Positions 26,971 through 35,656 of a DNA stretch of 64,000 bases are shown one piece after another; positions within the stretch are counted from its first letter, which is position 1; each line of letters begins with the position of its first letter. The notes under the pieces are model-generated. The model saw nothing but the letters and a program-made list of their open reading frames with translations, ran no database searches and was not told the origin of the DNA. Both the position numbers and the translations under genes were made by a program. The DNA lies in NCBI GenBank assembly GCA_963707695.1, contig CAVPQY010000004.1, forward strand, positions 744,001 to 808,000. The letters run 5' to 3'. The DNA is from JAOPZW01 sp963707695. GTDB taxonomy: Bacteria; Actinomycetota; Thermoleophilia; Solirubrobacterales; Solirubrobacteraceae.

Positions 26971-27942
26971 CTAGGAGGCGATGCGGCCGAGGGCGCGGAT
27001 CGCCGCGGTCTCCTCCTCGACGTCGGCCAGGCCACGACCGGCCAGCTCGAGCGCCGAGAGCTCCTCCAGGGCACGGCGCAGGGCGTCGGGCTCGGCACCG
27101 CGCGCCTCCTTGATCCGACGGTCGGCCGCCCACGGGCTCATCTTGAGCGAGCCCTTGATCGCCTGCGGGCTCTCGCCCGCCTCCATCCGCGCGGCCACGG
27201 CCAGCACGTCGCGCAGGCGACGGGCCATGAGCGGCACGAGCCGCGGCAGCGCCTCGCCCTGCGCGCGCAGCGCGAGGTAGGAGCGGGTGACCGCCCGCCG
27301 GTCGCGCGCGACGAGCGCGTCGACGAGGCCCCACACCTGCCGCTCGGCGGAGGGCGCGGCCGCCGCCTGGACCTCCTCGACGCCCACCGTGGCGCCGGCG
27401 CCGTGCTCGAGCGCGAGCTTCTCGAGCTCGCGCAGCAAACGCTGCTGCCGGTCCCCGACGGCGGCGACGAGCGCCTGGGCGCCGGCGCCGTCCAGCGTCA
27501 TGCCCAGCCTGGCCGCCTCGCCGACGACCCAGCGCGGCAGCTCTCGCGCCTTCATGGCGGACTCGGCGACGACCTCGCCGCCGGCCGCCGTGACCGCCGC
27601 CGCGAGCTTCGGCGAGGCCTTGGCCCGGCCCTCCTCGCGGGCGAAGAAGGCGACGGTGGTGTCGGGCGCCATCGCGGCCAGGGCCGGGACGAGGTGCGCC
27701 TCGACCTCCGCCTCCTTGAAGCGCTCGGCGCCGTCGACGATGAGGAATCGCCGCCCCATCGCGAAGGTCATCGCGCTCAGGGCGAGCGCGACCTGCTCCG
27801 GGGTCGACGCGTCGCCCTCGAAGACCTCGACGCCGCCCGTGCCGGACTCGCGCTCGGCCAGCGCACGCAGGCCACCGCGGCGCTCGGCCAGGCGGCCGTG
27901 GTCGTCGCCGTGGAGCAGGTAGGCGGGCTTGAAGGACGCCAC
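26971..27942 (-). CDS. holA: DNA polymerase III delta subunit
   Basis: Clamp-loader subunit that opens the beta clamp. 323 residues with the family pattern YLLHGDD near the start, a middle RELEKLALEHG, and the C-terminal helical collar ending AAIRALGRIAS. GTG start, 9 bp after the comEC stop. comEA-comEC-holA is a common order in Gram-positive bacteria. Confidence 0.88.
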   Translation of the reverse strand: MASFKPAYLLHGDDHGRLAERRGGLRALAERESGTGGVEVFEGDASTPEQVALALSAMTFAMGRRFLIVDGAERFKEAEVEAHLVPALAAMAPDTTVAFFAREEGRAKASPKLAAAVTAAGGEVVAESAMKARELPRWVVGEAARLGMTLDGAGAQALVAAVGDRQQRLLRELEKLALEHGAGATVGVEEVQAAAAPSAERQVWGLVDALVARDRRAVTRSYLALRAQGEALPRLVPLMARRLRDVLAVAARMEAGESPQAIKGSLKMSPWAADRRIKEARGAEPDALRRALEELSALELAGRGLADVEEETAAIRALGRIAS

Positions 27943-27951
27943 GGGCCGAGT

Positions 27952-30189
27952 CTAGGCACCGGCGTGGACGCGGATCCCTCCGCCGGCCGGCTCCACGACG
28001 ACCGTCCCCTCCCGGTCGGTCCGGTGGACGTCGGCCCCCGCCGCGCGCAGGGCCGCCAGGGTGGCCGGCACGGGGTGGCCGTACGGGTTGCGGGCCCCCA
28101 CGGAGACGATGGCCACGCGCGGGCGCAGGCGCGCCAGGAGCGCCGGGAGGCCGGGGTCCGCCGAGCCGTGGTGGCTGACCTTGAGGACGTCGACGGGCCC
28201 GAGGTCGAGCCGGCGCAGGACGTCGGACTCGGCGTCGGCGGTGAGCAGGACGGACAGCCGGCCGACCGTCGCCCGCGCCACGACCGCGCGGTCGTTGGGG
28301 TCGGCGCCCGGCGCCGGGCGCCCTGCGGGCGGCCACAGGACCCGCAAGGCGATCGGCCCGTCGCGCACCGCCTCGCCGGCGACGGGACGCAGGACCCGGA
28401 CGCCGGCGGCGCGCGCGGCGGCGGCCATGCGCAGGCCCTCGGGCTCGCGCACGCCGTCGCGCCCGTCGAGGACCGCGCCCACCGGCAGCGCGCCCAGGAC
28501 GTCGGCGGCGGCCCCGAGGTGGTCGGCCTGCGCGTGGGTGACGAGGACCGCGTCGAGCCGCCGGGCGCCCGCGGCCCGCAGCCGCCGCAGGACCGGGCCG
28601 TGGGGCGGACCGGTGTCGACGAGGATCGCGCGCGGGCCGTCCTGCAGCAGTGTCGCGTCGCCCTGGCCGACGTCGAGCACGCTCACGCGGGCGCCGGCCG
28701 GCGGCCGCGCCGGCGCCGGCTGCAGCGCGACGACGAGCGCCGTGCCGAGCGCCGTCGCGGCCGCCAGCGGCGTGCGCAGGCGGCGCACGAGGATCCCGAG
28801 CGCGGCGGCCGCGCACGCGGCGGCCACCAGGGCGGCGGGCGCGTGCGCCTGGGCGTGCGGGACCCGCGCCGCGGCGTGCGCGAGCAGCTCGAGCGCCGCC
28901 GCCGGGACCGCCGCGAGCGCGGCGACGGGCGCCGCCGCCGCGGGCGCCGGCTGCCCGAGCGCCGCCGCGACGAGGGCCAGCCAGGTCGCGGGCGCCACGA
29001 GCGGCGCCGCGAGCACGTTCGCGGGCAGGCCGACGAGGGACGTCGACCCGAAGTGCAGGGCCATCAGCGGCGCGGTGGCCAGCGTCGCGGCGACGGTGAC
29101 GGCCGTCGCCTCGGCGGGCGCGCCGGGCACGCCGCGGCGCCGCAGGCCGGCGCGCAGCCGCGGGGCGAGGGCGAGGATCCCCAGCACCGCGGCGAAGCTG
29201 AGCTGCCAGCCGGCGTCGGCCGGCGCGCGCGGCTGCAGCGCGAGCGTCGCCGCCGCGGCGAGGAGCAGCACGTGCCAGCGCAGGGCGGGCCGCCCGGCCA
29301 GGACCGCGGCGACGGTCGCCACGCCCATGACGCCCGCGCGCTGGATCGACGGCCCGCCGCCGGCGAGCGGCACGTAGAGCGCGACCAGGCCGAGGACGAG
29401 GACGAGCCGGGCCCGCAGCGGCAGCCCGACCAGCGCGCACAGCCCGAGGGCGAGCGCGGCGAGGAGCGCGACGTTCTGGCCGCTCGCGGCCACGAGGTGG
29501 GCGAGCCCGGCGGCGCGGACGTCGTCGCGGAGGTCGTCGGGCAGCGCCCCGTCCTGCCCGAGCGCCATGCCGCGCAGGAGCGCGGCGGGTGCGGCGGGCA
29601 CGCGACGGGTCAGGGCCGCCTCGGCGCGCCGGCGCACGCCGTCGACGGCGCCCGCGACCCCGCCGCGGCGGCGCCCCGTGGCGACGATCCGGGCGGCGAC
29701 GAGCCACCCGTGCGCCCCGCGCACGCGCAACCAGCCGTCGTGCGCCCCGAGGCGCCGCAGGACGCCCCGCACCCCGACGACGTCCCCGGTCGTCGCGCCG
29801 GCCGGCCACGGGACGCCGGGCGGCGCCCGGACGAGCAGCCGCCGGCCGTCCACGCGCGCCAGCGCCACGACCGGGCCGCTCGGCCACGCGCGCGGCGGCT
29901 CGAGCAGCACCGCGTCGGCGGCCACCGCCGCGCCGTTCCGCACGCCCGCCGCGGGGGCGTCGAGCGCCGCGAGCCGCGCTTGACCCACCAGCGCCCCGGC
30001 CAGCACGGCGGCGACGAGCCCGGCCGCCAGCACGCCCCGGCGCCGGCCCGCCACGGCGAGCCCGACCGCGGCGAGGACCGGGACCGCCCCCGGCGCCCAC
30101 GGCCCCGCCAGCAGCCCGGCGACGAGCGCCGCCAGGCCGGTCGTCGCCGGCCGCCCGCGCACGACCGCCAGCGCGCGCCGGATGCTCAC
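27952..30189 (-). CDS. comEC: ComEC/Rec2 DNA uptake channel
   Basis: 745-residue polytopic membrane protein. N-terminal hydrophobic helices, an OB-like external domain, the ComEC competence core (LLRGMALGQDG, GLAHLVAASGQNVALL, GPSIQRAGVMG) and a C-terminal metallo-beta-lactamase domain with THAQADHLGA. It translocates one DNA strand into the cytoplasm in transformable bacteria. GTG start overlaps the comEA stop (GTGA). No pilus genes are in the window, so competence is possible but not shown. Confidence 0.93.
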   Translation of the reverse strand: MSIRRALAVVRGRPATTGLAALVAGLLAGPWAPGAVPVLAAVGLAVAGRRRGVLAAGLVAAVLAGALVGQARLAALDAPAAGVRNGAAVAADAVLLEPPRAWPSGPVVALARVDGRRLLVRAPPGVPWPAGATTGDVVGVRGVLRRLGAHDGWLRVRGAHGWLVAARIVATGRRRGGVAGAVDGVRRRAEAALTRRVPAAPAALLRGMALGQDGALPDDLRDDVRAAGLAHLVAASGQNVALLAALALGLCALVGLPLRARLVLVLGLVALYVPLAGGGPSIQRAGVMGVATVAAVLAGRPALRWHVLLLAAAATLALQPRAPADAGWQLSFAAVLGILALAPRLRAGLRRRGVPGAPAEATAVTVAATLATAPLMALHFGSTSLVGLPANVLAAPLVAPATWLALVAAALGQPAPAAAAPVAALAAVPAAALELLAHAAARVPHAQAHAPAALVAAACAAAALGILVRRLRTPLAAATALGTALVVALQPAPARPPAGARVSVLDVGQGDATLLQDGPRAILVDTGPPHGPVLRRLRAAGARRLDAVLVTHAQADHLGAAADVLGALPVGAVLDGRDGVREPEGLRMAAAARAAGVRVLRPVAGEAVRDGPIALRVLWPPAGRPAPGADPNDRAVVARATVGRLSVLLTADAESDVLRRLDLGPVDVLKVSHHGSADPGLPALLARLRPRVAIVSVGARNPYGHPVPATLAALRAAGADVHRTDREGTVVVEPAGGGIRVHAGA

Positions 30190-30869
30190 GGCTGCAGGTG
30201 GGGCCGCAGGGCCTCGAGCCGCTTCGGCCCGATCCCGGGGACCTGGGCCAGGTGCCAGAGAAAAACGTCCACGGACGGGAAGCCGCCGTGCTCGTCGCGG
30301 TAGGCCAGGATCTTCTGCGCCGTGGCCGGGCCGACGCCGTCGAGGGCGTCGAGCTGCTCGACCGTGGCGCTGCTGAGCGACACCGGTGGAGCCGCCACCC
30401 CCGTGCCCGCCCCGCCGCCCCGCCCCGCCGCCGCGCCCGCACCGGCGCCTGGGCCGGCGCCGGCTCCGGCCGGGCCGCCGGCGGCGGGTCCGCGGGCCGG
30501 CACGACGACCTGCTGCCCGTCGGCGACCTTCGCCGCGAGGTTGATCGCGTCGGGGTCGCCGCGCCGGGTCGCGCCGCCCGCGCGGCGGACCGCGTCGCGG
30601 ACGCGCGCATCGCCGTGCAGGAGGAAGACGCCCGGGTGGCGCACCGCACCCGCGACGTGCACGAGCGCGTCCGCCGGGGCCGTGCGCTGGAGGCGGACGT
30701 CGCCGTCCGCGCCGGCGCCGCCGGGTGGGCCGCCGGACCCACGAGCCGCCCCCGGCGCCGCCCCTGGCCCGACCGGCGCCTGCGCCTGGATCCAGCGCAC
30801 GCCGAGCACGACGACGACGAGGACCGCGGCGGCGGCCGCCGCCAGCTGCGCGCGGGGGAGCTCGGGCAC
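30186..30869 (-). CDS. comEA: ComEA DNA-binding competence protein
   Basis: 227 residues: an N-terminal membrane anchor (about 8-27), an SLBB domain (VHVAGAVRHPGVFLL), a Gly/Ala-rich linker, and C-terminal helix-hairpin-helix repeats (LDALDGVGPATAQKILAYR, VPGIGPKRLEALRPHL) that bind incoming double-stranded DNA. GTG start; a 75-bp gap separates it from the upstream LOG-like gene. Confidence 0.93.
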   Translation of the reverse strand: MPELPRAQLAAAAAAVLVVVVLGVRWIQAQAPVGPGAAPGAARGSGGPPGGAGADGDVRLQRTAPADALVHVAGAVRHPGVFLLHGDARVRDAVRRAGGATRRGDPDAINLAAKVADGQQVVVPARGPAAGGPAGAGAGPGAGAGAAAGRGGGAGTGVAAPPVSLSSATVEQLDALDGVGPATAQKILAYRDEHGGFPSVDVFLWHLAQVPGIGPKRLEALRPHLQP

Positions 30870-30944
30870 CGCCGCGACGCTACGCGGGGCGCTGTGACGC
30901 GATCGCGCAGGGCGGCGACGAAGGCGCGACGCGCCGGCGGCGCC

Positions 30945-31424
30945 CTACCGCACGCGCTCGCGCGACAGCGCGAGCGCCCGCTCGCCGGCCTCGCGCGCGG
31001 ACTGCACCGCGATCACACCGTCGATCTCCCAGCTCCACAGCGACACGACCGGGCGCCCGGACTTCAGCGCCATGGCCACCTCGCTGAGCGTTCCGTACCC
31101 GGCGCCCACCGCGACGAGGACGTCGCAGGACGCGACGATGAGCGCGTTGCGCTGCTCGCCGACGCCGGTCGTCACGGCCACGGCGACCCAGCCGTTGGCG
31201 TCGGCGCGGTCGGTCCCCGGCAGGATCCCGAGCGTCTGCCCGAGGCGCGACCGCGCCCCGCGGCAGGCCGCCTCCATGATCCCGCCCAGCCCGCCGGTGA
31301 CGACGACGGCGCCGCCCTCGGCCAGCACGGCGCCGAGCTCCTCGGCGGCCCCGAGCAGCTCGGCCGGGGGCTCCCCGGAGCCGGCGACCGCCACGTAGGG
31401 CACGGCCGACGGGTGCCCGCTCAC
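30945..31424 (-). CDS. LOG-like Rossmann-fold protein (TIGR00725-like)
   Basis: 159 residues of the SLOG superfamily. VVTGGLGGIMEAACRGA gives the nucleotide/ribose-phosphate site and GAGYGTLSEVAMAL the second loop. It has GAGYGT where cytokinin-releasing LOG enzymes have PGGxGT, so cytokinin nucleoside 5'-monophosphate hydrolase activity is not assured. GTG start overlaps the leuS stop (GTGA), so expression follows leuS. Confidence 0.75.
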   Translation of the reverse strand: MSGHPSAVPYVAVAGSGEPPAELLGAAEELGAVLAEGGAVVVTGGLGGIMEAACRGARSRLGQTLGILPGTDRADANGWVAVAVTTGVGEQRNALIVASCDVLVAVGAGYGTLSEVAMALKSGRPVVSLWSWEIDGVIAVQSAREAGERALALSRERVR

Positions 31425-33889
31425 CGGACCACGACGTTGACGAGCTTCTCGGGCACGACGACGACCTTGACGACCTGGTGCCCGTCGACGTGGGCCCGGA
31501 TCCGCGGGGCCTCCAGCGCGAGGCGCTCGAGCTCCTCGCGCGGCGCGCCGGCCGGCACCTGGACGCGGTCGCGCACCTTCCCGTTGACCTGGCAGACGAG
31601 CTCGTAGGTGTCGCGCTCGAGGAAGGTCAGGTCGGCCTCGGGCCACGGCTCCTCCCACACCCGGCGCCCGGTCAGGCGGTCGTACGCGTCCGCCGCGGTG
31701 TGCGGCGCAAATCCGAACAGCAGCGACGACGCCGTGGCCAGGGCGAAGCGCCGGGCGCCCGGCGTGGCGCTGTCGCGATGGCGCGAGACCTCGTTGACGA
31801 GCTCCATGACGGCCGCGATGGCCGTGTTGAAGGCGAAGCGGCCGGCCAGGTCCTGCGTGACCTTCTCGATCGCCCAGTGCGCCTTGCGCAGCACCGCCAG
31901 GTCGGCCTCCGAGGCCTCGTCGAGGCCGGGCGGCACCGCCGCCGCGACGTCGTCGCCGAGCGCCTCGGCCAGCTCCGCGCTGAGCCGCCAGAGCCGGCCC
32001 AGGAAGCGGTGGACGCCCTCGACGCCCTCGTCGGACCAGTCGGCGTCCTGGTCGGGCGGCCCGATGAAGAGGATGTAGGCCCGGGCCGTGTCGGACCCGT
32101 AGCGCTCGACGATCGCCTGCGGCGAGACGACGTTGCCACGGGACTTGGACATCTTCGCCCCGTCCTTCGTGATCATCCCCTGGGTGAAGAGCCGCGCGAA
32201 CGGCTCCTGCACGTCGAGGTGCCCGAGGTCCGCCAGCGCCTTGACGAAGAACCGGGCGTAGAGCAGGTGCAGGATCGCGTGCTCGATGCCGCCGATGTAC
32301 TGGTCGACCGGCATCCACTCCCGCACCACGGCGGGGTCCCAGGCGGCGGCGTCGTTGTGCGCGTCGCAGTAGCGCAGGAAGTACCAGGAGGAGTCGACGA
32401 ACGTGTCCATCGTGTCGGTCTCGCGCCGCGCCTCGGCGTGCCCGCACGCCGGGCAGGGCACGCGCACCCAGTCCTCCGCCGCGGCCAGCGGCGAGCGCCC
32501 CTTGGGCTTGTAGTCCTGCACGTCGGGCAGGACGACGGGCAGGTCCGCCTCGGGCACGGGGACGATCCCGCAGTCGGGGCAGTGGATGACCGGGATCGGG
32601 CAGCCCCAGTAGCGCTGGCGCGAGAGCAGCCAGTCGCGCAGCCGGTAGCTCACCGAGGCGTGGCCCTTGCCCTCGCGGTCGAGCCAGTCGACGATCCGGT
32701 GCAGCGCCTCGCGGTTGTTCAGGCCGTCGAAGTCGGTGTGCGAGTGCACGATCGGGCCGTCGCCGGGGTAGGGCAGCGGTCCGCCGTCGGGGTCGGAGAC
32801 CACCCGCCGGATCGGGAGCTTGAACGTCTCGGCGAAGGCGAAGTCGCGCTCGTCGTGCGCGGGGACGGCCATGATCGCGCCCGTCCCGTACTCCATGAGG
32901 ACGTAGTCGGCGACGTACATCGGGATGGGCTCGCCGTTGACGGGGTTGACGACGTGCCGGCCCAGCGCCACGCCCGTCTTCTCCTTGTCGGTGTCGCCGC
33001 GCTCCTCGCTGGACTCGGTCAGCGCGTGGTCGATGTAGCGCTTGACCTCCTCCTCGCGGCCGGTGCCCTCGGCCAGGCGCAGCACGTCCGGGTGCTCCGG
33101 GGCCATGACGAAGAACGTCGCGCCGAAGAGCGTGTCCGGCCGCGTCGTGAAGACCGGGTAGTCGATGCCGAGCTCCTCGCAGCGGAACGTCACCTCGGCG
33201 CCCTCCGAGCGGCCGATCCAGTTGCGCTGCATGGCCTTGACGTGCTCGGGCCACTCGATCGTGGCGAGGTCGTCGAGCAGGCGGTCGGCGTAGTCGGTGA
33301 TGCGGAAGAACCACTGCTCGAGCTGGCGCGCCTCGACGAGGTGGCCGCACCGCTCGCAGCGCCCGTCGATGACCTGCTCGTTGGCGAGCACGGTCTGGTC
33401 GTTCGGGCACCACTTGACGGCCGCGTCCTTGCGGTAGGCCAGGCCCTGCTCGAAGAGCTGCAGGAAGATCCACTGCGTCCAGCGGTAGTAGCGCGGCTCG
33501 TGGGTGCCGAACTCGCGCGACCAGTCGATCGAGATGCCCCACTCGCGGAACTGGCGCTGGAAGGCCGCGATCGCCTCCTCGGTCGACTCGCGCGGGTGCT
33601 GGCCGGTCCGGATCGCGTGGTTCTCGGCGGGCAGGCCGAAGGCGTCGTAGCCCATCGGGTGCAGGACGCGCCGGCCCGTGCGGCGGTGGAAGTGCGCGAC
33701 CGCGTCGCCGACGGAGTAGACCTTGAGGTGGCCGATGTGGGGCTCGCCGCTGGGGTACGGGAGCATCTCCAGGACGTAGGAGGCCTCGCGGTCGTCGGGC
33801 TCGTTGCCGACGTGCCAGGTCTGCTCGTCCTCCCACACGCGCTGCCAGCGCGGCTCGATCTCCTGGGGGTCGTAGCGGTGCTCGGCCAT
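31421..33889 (-). CDS. leuS: Leucyl-tRNA synthetase
   Basis: Class I aminoacyl-tRNA synthetase, 822 residues. HIGH motif in EPHIGHLKVYSVGD, KMSKS in DGAKMSKSRGNV, the zinc cysteines in RCERCGH and CPDCG, the editing-domain TTRPDTLFGATF, and a C-terminal anticodon-binding domain. ATG chosen at MAEHRYDPQEIE; the longer open frame upstream is antisense to the divergent coiled-coil gene. No T-box is visible upstream. Confidence 0.97.
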   Translation of the reverse strand: MAEHRYDPQEIEPRWQRVWEDEQTWHVGNEPDDREASYVLEMLPYPSGEPHIGHLKVYSVGDAVAHFHRRTGRRVLHPMGYDAFGLPAENHAIRTGQHPRESTEEAIAAFQRQFREWGISIDWSREFGTHEPRYYRWTQWIFLQLFEQGLAYRKDAAVKWCPNDQTVLANEQVIDGRCERCGHLVEARQLEQWFFRITDYADRLLDDLATIEWPEHVKAMQRNWIGRSEGAEVTFRCEELGIDYPVFTTRPDTLFGATFFVMAPEHPDVLRLAEGTGREEEVKRYIDHALTESSEERGDTDKEKTGVALGRHVVNPVNGEPIPMYVADYVLMEYGTGAIMAVPAHDERDFAFAETFKLPIRRVVSDPDGGPLPYPGDGPIVHSHTDFDGLNNREALHRIVDWLDREGKGHASVSYRLRDWLLSRQRYWGCPIPVIHCPDCGIVPVPEADLPVVLPDVQDYKPKGRSPLAAAEDWVRVPCPACGHAEARRETDTMDTFVDSSWYFLRYCDAHNDAAAWDPAVVREWMPVDQYIGGIEHAILHLLYARFFVKALADLGHLDVQEPFARLFTQGMITKDGAKMSKSRGNVVSPQAIVERYGSDTARAYILFIGPPDQDADWSDEGVEGVHRFLGRLWRLSAELAEALGDDVAAAVPPGLDEASEADLAVLRKAHWAIEKVTQDLAGRFAFNTAIAAVMELVNEVSRHRDSATPGARRFALATASSLLFGFAPHTAADAYDRLTGRRVWEEPWPEADLTFLERDTYELVCQVNGKVRDRVQVPAGAPREELERLALEAPRIRAHVDGHQVVKVVVVPEKLVNVVVR

Positions 33890-33969
33890 CGGTGACAGGA
33901 GGATAGGTCGGCGCCGGTGGTCGCCGTCTTGCGCGATCGCGCGGCGGGCGGGGGTACCGTCGCCGGGCG

Positions 33970-34431
33970 ATGACCGCCCTGCACGACCAGGACCGCGACG
34001 TGCCTCCGGCGGGCGAGCGGTCGCCGGCGGCGGCGGCCCTCGTCGCCGCCGCGGAGCGCGCCGCCGACGAGATCCTCGCCGAGGCCCGCGCCGACGCCTC
34101 GCGCCTGCGCGCGGAGGCCGGCGCCGCCGCCGCGCGCACCCGCCGCGACGCCGAGGAGGACGCCCGGGACGTCGTCGCGGGCGCCCGCGAGGCCGTCGGC
34201 GACGTCCTCGGCCGCGCGCGCCGGCTGGCGCGCGACCTGGACGCGCTCGGCTCCGCGCTGCAGCGCGCGGGCGAGCGCCTGCTGGCCGACGCGCAGCGGG
34301 CCCACGAGGCGCTCCACGCCGAGGTCGACGCCGCCGACGCCGACGCCGGACCCGGCCCGCAGAGCCGCAGCCTCCCCTTCGAGCCGCGGCCGGACTTCGA
34401 GGTCCCGGCGTCGCTCGGCACCCGCGGCTGA
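33970..34431 (+). CDS. Ala/Arg/Glu-rich coiled-coil protein of unknown function
   Basis: 153 residues. About residues 20-115 form one long charged, alanine-rich helix of coiled-coil type with AERAADEILAEARADASRL-like periodicity, resembling DivIVA or ATP-synthase b-type stalks. A conserved-looking tail reads LPFEPRPDFEVP. No membrane segment. A TACCGT box (33954-33959) lies 10 bp before the ATG, suggesting a very short leader. Divergent from leuS. Not identified further. Confidence 0.6.
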   Translation: MTALHDQDRDVPPAGERSPAAAALVAAAERAADEILAEARADASRLRAEAGAAAARTRRDAEEDARDVVAGAREAVGDVLGRARRLARDLDALGSALQRAGERLLADAQRAHEALHAEVDAADADAGPGPQSRSLPFEPRPDFEVPASLGTRG

Positions 34432-34473
34432 GCACCCGGCGCTGAGGCCTCGGCCGCGACGTACCCTGGGGGC

Positions 34474-34677
34474 GTGCTCCGCCACCCGCGTCGCCAGCCG
34501 CCGCCGCGAGGGCTCGTCGGCGACCACGCCGACGCGCTGAGCCGCATCCCCGCCGTCCATGCCGACCCCGACGAGCGGCCGACCCACGAGGACCGCGCGC
34601 TCCCCCCGGTCCTCATCCGCTTCACGTTCCCCGTGGAGCTGCCGAGGCTCCTGCGCCCCCGTCGGCGCCGGCGCTAG
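34474..34677 (+). CDS. Possible small basic protein, leaderless
   Basis: 67 codons from GTG, ending in an Arg-rich tail; not recognised. TACCCT (34462-34467) lies only 6 bp before the GTG, which would make the mRNA leaderless. It ends 14 bp before the tRNA-Ala gene. Compositional support is modest and it could be non-coding. Confidence 0.35.
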   Translation: MLRHPRRQPPPRGLVGDHADALSRIPAVHADPDERPTHEDRALPPVLIRFTFPVELPRLLRPRRRRR

Positions 34678-34691
34678 ACTCCGACCCGCCT

Positions 34692-34766
<75 letters not shown>

Positions 34767-34774
34767 GAAGAAAG

Positions 34775-34794
34775 CCCCGCTCCGGCGGGGTTTT
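34775..34794 (+). terminator. Rho-independent terminator of tRNA-Ala
   Basis: CCCCGC-TCCG-GCGGGG (34775-34790) followed by TTTT, 10 bp after the tRNA. It was probably delivered with the island, since a second one follows the right repeat. Confidence 0.85.
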
Positions 34795-34960
34795 CTGCGT
34801 CCCTGGGGCTACGCATGGGGAACCTCCGTCGACACGGAGCACGAGCCGAGGCAGCACCGCCAGCCCGAGCACCTGTCCCAGAAGGCGCGCGACGGCTTCG
34901 GTCTGCTATGCCGCCCAGGCGAAGCTGCTCGACGCGCAGGAGCAGGACGCCACCGACGAG

Positions 34961-35347
34961 ATGGGCCAGGGCCTTCAGGAGCACGCCTGGCAGATCGAGG
35001 CGGATGCTCGGGCTCAGGCCGAACGCGACGCCCTGCACGCTTCCGCCTACGCGCGGCAGGCCGAGCAGATGGGCGGCACGGTGCTCGACGCGGAAACCGA
35101 GTACGTGGACGAGCATGGCCAACCGCTGACACTGGAGCAGGCCAGCGACCTCGCGGCGCAGGGCTACGACTTCGTGGACGAGGAAGAGCCCGACGACGAT
35201 GCCGAGGCGGATGCCGCCGTCGCGGAGATGCTCGACTGGCTCGACGCGGATCCGGACGAGTTCGCCGCCACCGTGGCCGCCCTGCCCGCCGACCAACAGA
35301 AGGAGCTCATCACTACCCTTCAGACGCTCGGCGTCGAAGTTCAGTAG
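34961..35347 (+). CDS. Acidic hypothetical protein of the island
   Basis: 128 residues, not recognised. An N-terminal helical, Gln/Ala-rich segment (LQEHAWQIEADARAQAER) is followed by a strongly acidic middle (DEEEPDDDAEADA) and a C-terminal helix pair. Upstream, from about 34880, the same frame stays open without a start codon and reads plausibly (YAAQAKLLDAQEQDATDE). Another frame further left reads HEPRQHRQPEHLSQKARDGFG, so the gene may be a frameshifted remnant of a longer protein. Resembles phage or plasmid cargo only in a general way. Confidence 0.5.
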   Translation: MGQGLQEHAWQIEADARAQAERDALHASAYARQAEQMGGTVLDAETEYVDEHGQPLTLEQASDLAAQGYDFVDEEEPDDDAEADAAVAEMLDWLDADPDEFAATVAALPADQQKELITTLQTLGVEVQ

Positions 35348-35656
35348 CCCCGACAAGGGTCCCGTTTGAGGTCGTCGTCTTGAAGGCGCGGCGGCTCCCG
35401 CCTCGTCGCGGCGGAACCGCGACGACCAGCACGCCGAAGTTGTGGCCGCTGTGGAGTCGCTCGGGCTGGGAGCTCGAGTAGACCACGCTGCCGCTTTGCA
35501 TGGGAAGCAGCAGCGCTTCGTAAGGGTGACGAGGGCTCGCGCCTCTCGCCCGCAGCCGAAGCCTCCGCTGCCTCGACTAGCGCAGCCGCCGCTGTGTCCT
35601 TATCTCGCGGCCGCCCGGCGCCAGGCGGATGATCCAGATCGCGCGATAATCCTCGC
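35348..35656. other. Gap without a supported gene
   Basis: 309 bp. A plus-strand frame 35442-35660 reads, with its upstream codons, DDQHAEVVAAVESLGLGARVDH and HGKQQRFVRV, which is protein-like, but it has no good start and runs into the next gene's start. Possibly a relic. No promoter was recognised with confidence. Confidence 0.4.

Noticed and set aside
25796..30742. A 1648-codon open frame on the minus strand
   Set aside because: Only its 3' part (from 26965) encodes a protein (AlkZ-like). The rest is out of frame with holA, comEC and comEA and is Arg/Ala/Pro-rich filler caused by GC content.
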